From Achatina immaculata (taxonomy: Eukaryota; Mollusca; Gastropoda; Stylommatophora; Achatinidae), in assembly GCA_009760885.1 (NCBI GenBank), contig CM019703.1, positions 14,490,459 to 14,554,458 on the forward strand: a stretch of 64,000 nt of DNA, written 5' to 3'. Of this stretch, positions 57,613-64,000 are shown one piece after another. The position numbers and the translations under genes were made by a program. Numbering within the stretch: position 1 is the first letter of the stretch; every line of letters starts with the position of its first letter. The notes beneath the pieces are model-generated. The model saw only the letters and a list, made by a program, of their open reading frames with translations. It did not search any database and was not told the DNA's origin.

Positions 57613-58732
57613 TTACAGAGCATTTAAAACTACCGTAGAAATGAGCAGTTTGTATTACTAAACACAATATAACAGCATGTGACAAGCGGTGACCACATGC
57701 ATACCAGTGAAATACAAAGATAACTTCTTACAGTCTTTTTTTTTTTTTGGTTGCTTAATTTAAATAATCGCAGGAATGCATTTCATTATATATTCAATTA
57801 AAATTAATAACTATTTTATTACGACCATTTTGGGGAGAGGGGGGGGGTCTGAAAAATAATCATACTATGTTCTAGTATAACCACTTCGTCTGACTGGGCA
57901 AACAGATGTGTTTTTCAACCAATCAGACGCTGTATACAGTGCCCACCAAACCACGTGACAGGAACTAAAGCTACAATGATTGGACGGCAAACACGAAGAG
58001 CCATATCACCTTACAGTTTCAACGAAACAACTCCCAAAATGGTGCACTGTGCTCAAAGGGTTGGCTCAACGAGTCTGGCGGCACGGACGCTGTTAGATCT
58101 CCCTCCAAGTTACAAGCGCAATGTGGTAGTTCTGTAAAGACGCACTCGGCACATTTAAAGAGATCGCCGAGTGAACTCAATCTTGACTGTAACCAGATAC
58201 CCGAAAACGTGCCAAGTTCTATCAAGACGGCTTGGACATCCGGGGGGTCAGTCCTTTGGGTTTTTTTTTTTTTGTACCAACTTCTGACCGGCCAGGCCTG
58301 GCAAAAGTGCTAAGTGGATTAAGCGATAGTAAAACAGAAACGGCATCTCATCTCCGATGGTGGTCGAGGGTTCAGCTCTGGTAACCCAGCTTTAAACATG
58401 GGTACCTGGATCCTCCTGCAAATGCAGACAGAAAGGAACCAGACAACGTAATCGGAATATCCTCCAACGTGTCAGTAAATTAATTAAAATATGAGCGGAA
58501 ACATAATATCCCCTACATATCTCCCAGATACGGGACGCGAAGCTTAATTCTCATTCTTATACCAAACAAGAGAGGCTATTTTCCTTGTATATACCGTAAA
58601 CTGTGTTCTTGATTTTCCATTATCATTTTTTTAATAACACAGGGCTGACGTAGCGAAATGTTCTGGCCGGCGGATGTGGAGAGGGGAGAGGGGGGTGTAA
58701 GACGAGGAGAGAGAGAAAAGAGGAGGAGTACA
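57613..58732. other. no gene recognised; CCAAT and CACGTG motifs
   Basis: ACCAATCAGACGC, CCACGTGACAGG and an inverted CCAAT (TGATTGGAC) lie within about 70 bp at 57918-57984, in sequence richer in CG than the introns. This could be a promoter, but no first exon was identified. A segment at 58360-58400 (GTCGAGGGTTCAGCTCTGG) resembles a B box. Confidence 0.25.
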
Positions 58733-58934
58733 GGTAAAATCCTCGCATCCATGCCATTAAGGCATACTGATGAAACGGCGACAGGCCCATATTTCCAAGA
58801 TTTTCGGCACAAGAAAATGTGATGTGGTCAGCATCACAGCTGGCCGCTTTTACCTTCCCAGATTTTTCTAGTACCAATATTTAGGGGCTGGGTAAACCCC
58901 GGGAACCATTTTGGTGGTAGGGGAAAAACCCACT
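58733..58934 (-). mobile_element. tRNA-derived SINE body, minus orientation
   Basis: Same family as 24180 and 34590. GCCATTAAGGCATACTGATG, CACAAGAAAATGTGATGTGG and CCTTCCCAGATTTTTCTAGT are read on the plus strand. Its tRNA-like head is the unit amplified at 58935-59604. Confidence 0.85.
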
Positions 58935-59604
58935 GCTGGGACCTGAACCCATCACCGCCAGATTAGTAGACTAAACGCTTAACCAGTCAGTCAACCAGGC
59001 CGCTGGGACCTGAACCCATCACCGCCAGATTAGTAGACTAAACGCTTAACCAGTCAGTTAACCAGGCCGCTGGGACCTGAACCCATCACCGCCAGATTAG
59101 TAGACTAAACGCCTAACCAGTCAGTTAACCAGGCCGCTGGGACCTGAACCCACCACCGCCAGATTAGTAGACTAAACGCCTAACCAGTCAGTCAACCAGG
59201 CCGCTGGGACCTGAACCCATCACCGCCAGATTAGTAGACTAAACGCTTAACCAGTCAGTTAACCAGGCCGGTGGGACCTGAACCCATCACCGCCAGATTA
59301 GTAGACTAAACGCCTAACCAGTCAGTTAACCAGGCCGCTGGGACCTGAACCCATCACCGCCAGATTAGTAGACTAAACGCCTAACCAGTCAGTCAACCAG
59401 GCCGCTGGGACCTGAACCCATCACCGCCAGATTAGTAGACTAAACGCTTAACCAGTCAGTTAACCAGGCCGCTGGGACCTGAACCCATCACCGCCAGATT
59501 AGTAGACTAAACGCTTAACCAGTCAGTTAACCAGGCCGCTGGGACCTGAACCCATCACCGCCAGATTAGTAGACTAAACGCCTAACCAGTCAGTCAACCA
59601 GGCC
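58935..59604 (-). repeat. ten exact-length tandem copies of the SINE tRNA-like head (67 bp each)
   Basis: Exactly 670 bp, equal to ten units of 67 bp, without indels. On the minus strand each unit holds GGTTGACTGACTGGTTAGGC (A box region) and GATGGGTTCAGGTCCCAGC (B box). Units differ only at a few sites (GCTTAACC or GCCTAACC, GTCAACC or GTTAACC, CATCACC or CACCACC, one GCCGGTGG). The array sits at the 5' end of the SINE body. Confidence 0.95.
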
Positions 59605-60035
59605 GCCAAAGGAGGAGAGATACGAATAAATACGAAGATCGTACTGAAAGTCGTGAGAACTTTTTTTTTTAATCAGAGTTTATAGATACAGAAAATATAA
59701 ATATATTACCTTAATCTGCTTCCCTTTCTTCACTTTTCAAAATAATCTCCATTTCTCTACACACATTTTTCCCATCGCTCTGCAAGTTTGAAAATAACCT
59801 CCCGGTAGAATTCCGTTCCAGCTGACCGACGGCACAGACGCACTACTTCTTGAAGTTATCTCCTGTGAGACCCAGCGAGTACAAACTTTTCTATAGCCTA
59901 GGGTTTCAATCATTTACTGTACTGCATTGTGTCCTGTTCCAAGATTTACAGCGATTTCAGGTACTGTGACAGGCCTGTCTTCTTTAATGATGTCAACCCC
60001 TTACACGTTGCGTTTAGTGGAGGCAGTTCGAGGAC

Positions 60036-60860
60036 AAACGCAGAGGATTACAATGGACACTTGACACAGTGTTGGAAGACCTTGACTTTGCGGACGACAT
60101 TTGTCTATTATCAAGCAGTCACAAAGATATGCAAGATAAAATAAACAAGCAAACTCAGAATGCAAACAACATAGGACTAAAGATCAACGTAGGAAAGACA
60201 AAGTTAATGAAGCAAAATGTGAACAATAGAAATGTACTCAGAGTAGATAACAAGTTAGTGGAGGAGGTCAACGAATTTGTATACCTTGGTAGCAGAGTAG
60301 TAGAAAATGGAGACAGCACAGAGGACATCAACAGCAGACTTACTAGAGCAAACCAGGTTTTTGCAATGCTGCAGACTATATGGAAATCAAAAAAACTAAG
60401 CATAAATATGAAAATCAGGATATTTAAGAGTAATGTTCTAAGTGTACTACTCTATGGAAGTGAATGCTGGAAAATCACCAAAACCATAGAAAACAAGTTG
60501 AATTCTTTCCAGACTAAATGTTTACGAAGAATTAGAAAAATATTTTGGCCAAACACCATAAGAAATAACATCTTATTAGCAGAAATGCAGATGAAACCAC
60601 TGACAACAATTATTGAGGAAAGACGCTGGCGATGGTTGGGACATGTTCTCCGAATGACTGACAACTCACTACCAAAAATAGCACTAAGATGGACACCACA
60701 GGGGAACAGAAGTAAGGGTAGACCAAAAGAGACATGGAGAAGAACAACAGAAAGGATGTTGAGCAATAGAGGGCTCACCTGGGCAAGAGAAGAAAAAAAG
60801 GCGAAGGACAGGCATTTGTGGAAAAACCTTGCGGAAGCCTCATGTGCCCTGGGCACTTAA
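60036..60860 (+). CDS. non-LTR retrotransposon RT, C-terminal 274 residues (family A, second copy)
   Basis: Open from the first base of the insertion to TAA. It begins KRRGLQWTLDTVLEDLDFAD and therefore includes the FADD catalytic pair but lacks RT block 4, which is present in the other copy. The rest follows the copy at 53406 with only scattered substitutions (for example NKQTQN for NKLTQN, WKSKKL for WKSNKL, NLAEASCALGT for TLAEAPCALGT). The lack of frameshifts against a decayed host mariner marks a recent insertion. It cannot work alone because most of the protein is missing. Confidence 0.9.
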   Translation, partial: KRRGLQWTLDTVLEDLDFADDICLLSSSHKDMQDKINKQTQNANNIGLKINVGKTKLMKQNVNNRNVLRVDNKLVEEVNEFVYLGSRVVENGDSTEDINSRLTRANQVFAMLQTIWKSKKLSINMKIRIFKSNVLSVLLYGSECWKITKTIENKLNSFQTKCLRRIRKIFWPNTIRNNILLAEMQMKPLTTIIEERRWRWLGHVLRMTDNSLPKIALRWTPQGNRSKGRPKETWRRTTERMLSNRGLTWAREEKKAKDRHLWKNLAEASCALGT

Positions 60861-60876
60861 GGTTCAGAGAGAGAGA
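60036..60876 (+). mobile_element. LINE family A copy inserted in the mariner
   Basis: It is framed by the direct repeat GAGGAC (60030-60035 and 60877-60882). Removing it joins the mariner reading frame exactly (HRSDRP to RTASTKRNV). It is 5'-truncated and has an (AG)n tail. Nearly identical to the copy at 53405, and its frame is intact. Confidence 0.94.
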
Positions 60877-61228
60877 GAGGACGATCGCTGCGATGCATAT
60901 CTTGGATGCTCGTGTTTCCATCTTTGAAGTGTTTCACCCACCTCCTAACACTGCTAGCATCTATACACACATCTCTATCAGCAAGCTGACGTCTTTGGTG
61001 AATTTCAGCAGCGGGGATTTCCTCTTTAACAGGGAACTCAATAACAGTACGCTGACGAAACGAAACTTCAGTATCCGCCATTTGGTCATGTGACACATGA
61101 TGGTGATGTCATGTGACCTCTACATGAAGTGCAATGGATGCGGTTAGGGTGATACATTTATATTTTCTCTATCCATAAATTGATTCTTTTTTTAATGCTT
61201 GCTCATGATTTTCGGTATGGACCTCGTA

Positions 61229-61739
61229 TATAATGATTTTTAAATAAAAAAAAAAGAGAGGGGGTGGGGGTGTAGCCCTGTCGTGTCAGCGACAAACTTC
61301 AGGATATGGTACCGGTGCCCAGATTTTCCCTCACCTGATATCTGTAGGACTCCTCCAGGTGGTCCTCCTGGGAAACTGCACATCAGTGCCTCGACAACTA
61401 ACTTTCTCTCGCCATCTTCCCCAGATGGTAAATGACAGTCTTGTCTTGGCCGTTCTTTTATCACGTTTTGTTTGAAGTTATCTCAAACTATCCCGCTCTC
61501 AGCGCACGCAACACAGCAGATTCCTTCCTTATGCTGTATGATCGAACGTAAATGACCAGTAGGCTCGTAAATTCCTTATACGAAGGCGTCTTCCCCAAAC
61601 CAGATCTTACCCTCCGAGGGCGATGTTAACGACTTCCGTCTGACCGTGTCAAACCCAGCGAGGGAACTAGTGTCTGCTGCTTGTCCTCTTTTACTTGTCT
61701 TGGACCAGTTCGCTTGGACTATACGGAAACGACCATGTC
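61229..61739. other. possible 5' region of the following LINE
   Basis: Sequence rich in CG for this window (GTAGCCCTGTCGTGTCAGCG, CCAGATCTTACCCTCCGAGG), leading to the zinc finger at 61783. It may be the 5' UTR of the element, but no boundary is visible. Confidence 0.35.
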
Positions 61740-62046
61740 CGCCCCAATTAATTCGAGTTGAGAACAGCGGATGAAGTATCCATGCACCTGTGGCAGGAAA
61801 TTTAACACTCAACGTGGCATGAAGATACACAGAACGAAGAAGGGATGTGGTGGTTCCTTGCTGCCCAATACTCAACAGTGCACTGTGACTGACGCCAGTC
61901 TCAGATAAGACATTAGAAGATCTCTGTCAGGATATAAACCACAGCACAGAGAATATTCAGGTTGAGTCAGGCAGCAGGGAGGCAATGCAACCATCCGACG
62001 AGACCAGAGACAAGGTTAACTTCCCACCAGCAAGTGCAAAAAGCAT

Positions 62047-62457
62047 ATGAGAAAACCTGGACACAGGATTATGCGAAGAATTGGACAGACAGCTGAGAGA
62101 GAAAACCTGGAGCAAAAACTGGAAGCATTTGGTAACATCATATATCTTCACTGCCACAAAGAGTTTGGAGCCAAACAGGCAAGAAGAGAAAAAGTAACAC
62201 CAAGAAAGTCCAGAAGACAGAGGAAAATAGAAGCAATAAGACAGCAGAAGAGCCATGCCCGGAAAATGTTCAAGAAGGCACATGAAGCAGAAAAAGAAAG
62301 ACTAAGACAAATTTGGCAGCATCTAAAATCCCAGCACGATGCCATTTGCAGAGATGAAAGACTATGTAAAAGGAAGAGGGAAACCAGATATGTAAGAGAG
62401 AAGTTCTACAGAGATCCCTTCGGGTTTGCCAAAATCAGCCAAAATCAGGTACGCTGA
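62047..62457 (+). pseudogene. LINE linker region between zinc finger and RT
   Basis: Open stretch of 136 residues, highly charged and helical, with KSRRQRKIEAIRQQKSHARK and a YVREKFYRDPFGFAK end. In this kind of element such a region precedes the RT domain. A stop and frame change separate it from the RT start at 62535 and from the zinc finger upstream. Confidence 0.75.
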
Positions 62458-62839
62458 AAGCAAGTATGGAGATGCTCGAGGACCATCTGAGCAAGACATA
62501 CTCTGATAAAAATCAGCATACACCTCTCGAGTAGATGAAAGGTCTAGTGTGGCACTGTGCACCAGACAGCAAATTTAAATGCAGCCCATCAACCTTACAA
62601 GAAGTAGAGAGCATAGCAGGGAAAGCTAAAGGCAAGTCAGCACCAGGCCCAAATGGCGCCCCTTACATACTATACAAAAGATGCCCCGAAGTACTAAAGA
62701 ACCTCCATAAACTCCTAAGAACAGCATGGACCAAGGGACTCATAAGTAAAGAATAGAAAAAAAGGCTAACGGAGTATATATCCCAAAGGAGCAGAATTCT
62801 ACGGAAATCAACCAGTTCAGACCGATCTAACTTCTGAAT

Positions 62840-63367
62840 GTGGAAGGAAAGATATTCTTCTCCATGATGGCAAGGAGACTAACAACATACTTCCTAGATA
62901 ATGGTTACGTTGATATATCCGTGCAGAAGGGAGGAATTCCAGGTTCCCCAGGATGTCTCGGCCATGCATCAATGATTTGGGAAGCTATTCAACAGGCAAG
63001 ATCTGGAAAGCAAGATCTACAGGTAATATGGTCTGACCTAGCCAGTGCGTATGGCTCAGTACCACACCAGATGATATGGCTAGCACTAAACATGTATCAT
63101 GTGCCAAAAGAAATCACGAAGATGCTGAAAATGTACTTCACAGCGTTCCTCGTGAGATTTGGAACATCAGGATATATTACAAGATGGATTGAGCTCCAGG
63201 TAGGAATTGCAATGGGCTGTACAATATCTCCCATAATGTTCGTACTAGCCATGCAAGTAATCCTGAAAGTAGCAGAAGGAGCAGCCGAAGGTCCAAGGTT
63301 CAGAAATGGATGTCAGATGCCACCACTAAAAGTGTTCATGGATGACACAACTAATAACAACCAGTGA
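62840..63367 (+). pseudogene. R2/NeSL-like reverse transcriptase core fragment
   Basis: Open stretch of about 175 residues containing RT blocks in order: GCLGHASMIWEA, VIWSDLASAYGSVPHQMI (block with the first catalytic Asp), GIAMGCTISPIMFVLAMQV, and PLKVFMDDTT (second catalytic pair FMDD, more often F/YADD). A stop follows three residues after the TNNNQ end; the thumb region continues in another frame at 63342-63560. All catalytic Asp are kept, but the protein is cut at both ends. Confidence 0.88.
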
Positions 63368-63879
63368 AGCACATGCACGAAAGATATTAGAGCGTTTGGA
63401 TAACCTTATCGTATGGTGCCTCATGAGTTTCAAGCCAAAGAAGTCAAGAAGACTGTCATCCAGAAAAGGGAAGGTGATAGAAAGATCGTACACAGTGGCA
63501 GATCAAATAATCCCAACTGTAAGCGAAGAGCTGTCGCCTTGGCCTTGGCAGAGTATATGATGCTTCCATGAAAGACTCAAACGCGGTGAAGCAGGTCATA
63601 GAAGAGGCACAGAATGGACTGAACATCATAGACAAAAGCAAGCTACTGGGGAAGTTCAAAATATGGTGCCCCCAGTTCATGTTGATTCCAAAATTGATGT
63701 GGCCACTACTCATTTACGAAGTAAGTACCAGCACAGTAGAGGCAGTCGAAAGAAAGATAAATAAATCCATAACAAAGTGGCTGGGAGTACCACCAGGATT
63801 AACTGATGTAGCACTGTACTGCAAAGAAGAGCAAAACTGCAGCTACCATTCAAATCTGTGGTCGCAGAATACAAGATAA
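63342..63879 (+). pseudogene. R2/NeSL-like RT thumb and C-terminal fragments
   Basis: There are two overlapping-frame pieces. The first has CLMSFKPKKSRRLSSRKGKV, the second KVIEEAQNGLNIIDKSKLLGKF-like sequence and then LIPKLMWPLLIYEVS and WLGVPPGLTDVAL. This order matches the region after the catalytic block. At least one frameshift lies near 63560. Decayed sequence continues past 63879 to the window edge. Confidence 0.78.
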
Positions 63880-64000
63880 GAAAGACAAGGCTTGCAATGA
63901 TGCTATAAGAATCTACAGATCCAGTGGTACGAGAAGTGCAGCTAATACTTAAAACTGGACGAAAATGGAAAGTAAGTGAAGAGGTGACCGCAGCCAGGGA

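Larger units (their letters stand above)
59633..61226 (-). mobile_element. internally deleted mariner, split by a LINE family A copy
   Basis: Inverted ends of about 70 bp, imperfect: left CGAAGATCGTACTGAAAGTC, right (complement) CGAGGTCCATACCGAAAATC, both reaching the shared AGAAAATATAAATxTAT part. TA flanks both ends (59631-59632 and 61227-61228). On the minus strand the N-terminal part starts MADTEVSFRQRTVIEF and runs to MHRSDRP. After the LINE it continues RTASTKRNV and IAVNLGTGHNAVQ.MIETLG, then jumps to the C-terminus AERWEKCVEKWRLF. The whole catalytic core is absent, independent of the LINE insertion. Confidence 0.92.
61740..64000 (+). mobile_element. degenerate LINE with N-terminal zinc finger, R2/NeSL-like RT
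   Basis: Protein pieces lie on the plus strand in the order of a single-ORF LINE. A zinc finger CTCGRKFNTQRGMKIHRT is followed by KKGCGG (61783-61857). A basic helical region with KARKMFKKAHEAEKERLRQ-like sequence is at 62047-62457. The RT start SAPGPNGAPYILYKRCPEVL is at 62535-62756. Then come KGGIPGSPGCLGHASMIWEA, SDLASAYGSVPHQMIW and GIAMGCTISPIMFVLA at 62840-63367, ending in the catalytic FMDD. Later parts (KKSRRLSSRKGK, TKWLGVPPGLTDVALYCKEE) and KTGRKWKV reach the right edge. Several stops and frameshifts lie between the pieces, so it is dead. R2-like RTs with this wording insert by target-primed reverse transcription. Confidence 0.85.

Overview
Animal nuclear DNA, most likely from a lophotrochozoan invertebrate and probably a mollusc. 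The evidence is spliced genes with GT-AG introns of up to 13 kb, tRNA-derived SINEs, several families of non-LTR retrotransposon, five mariner-type transposons, and a very high load of minisatellites. There are no operons, no bacterial genes and no CRISPR. The taxon is an inference from the repeat types; no species marker is present.

Two host genes face each other tail to tail. (1) On the + strand, the last two coding exons of a GRAF-type Rho GTPase-activating protein (3384-3463 and 4679-4770) together encode a C-terminal SH3 domain and the stop codon. (2) On the - strand, eight exons between 51926 and 17714 encode the C-terminal 262 residues of a mitochondrial calcium uptake protein of the MICU2/MICU3 type. 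It has two canonical EF-hand loops, and every exon phase agrees with the next. The N-terminal exons of both genes lie outside the window or were not recognised. About 13 kb of intergenic DNA separates the two stop codons.

Layout: 1-1364, a Tc1 transposase relic and a 1.2 kb modular repeat; 1690-4770, a minisatellite broken by LINE pieces, then the GRAF end; 4771-17713, intergenic, with a decayed mariner (9301-10516), a 43-bp minisatellite and a second modular repeat (13756-14949); 17714-51926, the MICU gene, whose introns hold more than a dozen minisatellite arrays, SINEs, LINE pieces and three mariners; 51927-64000, a region upstream of the MICU exons dominated by retrotransposons. This last part contains an intact LINE fragment with target-site duplications, a LINE with an inverted 5' part, ten exact tandem copies of a SINE head, a mariner split by a young LINE, and a degenerate LINE with an N-terminal zinc finger and an R2/NeSL-like reverse transcriptase.

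I see no previously undescribed enzymatic or defence system. The most unusual points are structural: a splice acceptor embedded in an AG-free minisatellite of branch-point-like units, the SINE-head array, the nested and inverted LINE insertions (each bounded by duplications visible in the sequence), and two repeat families without a name known to me.
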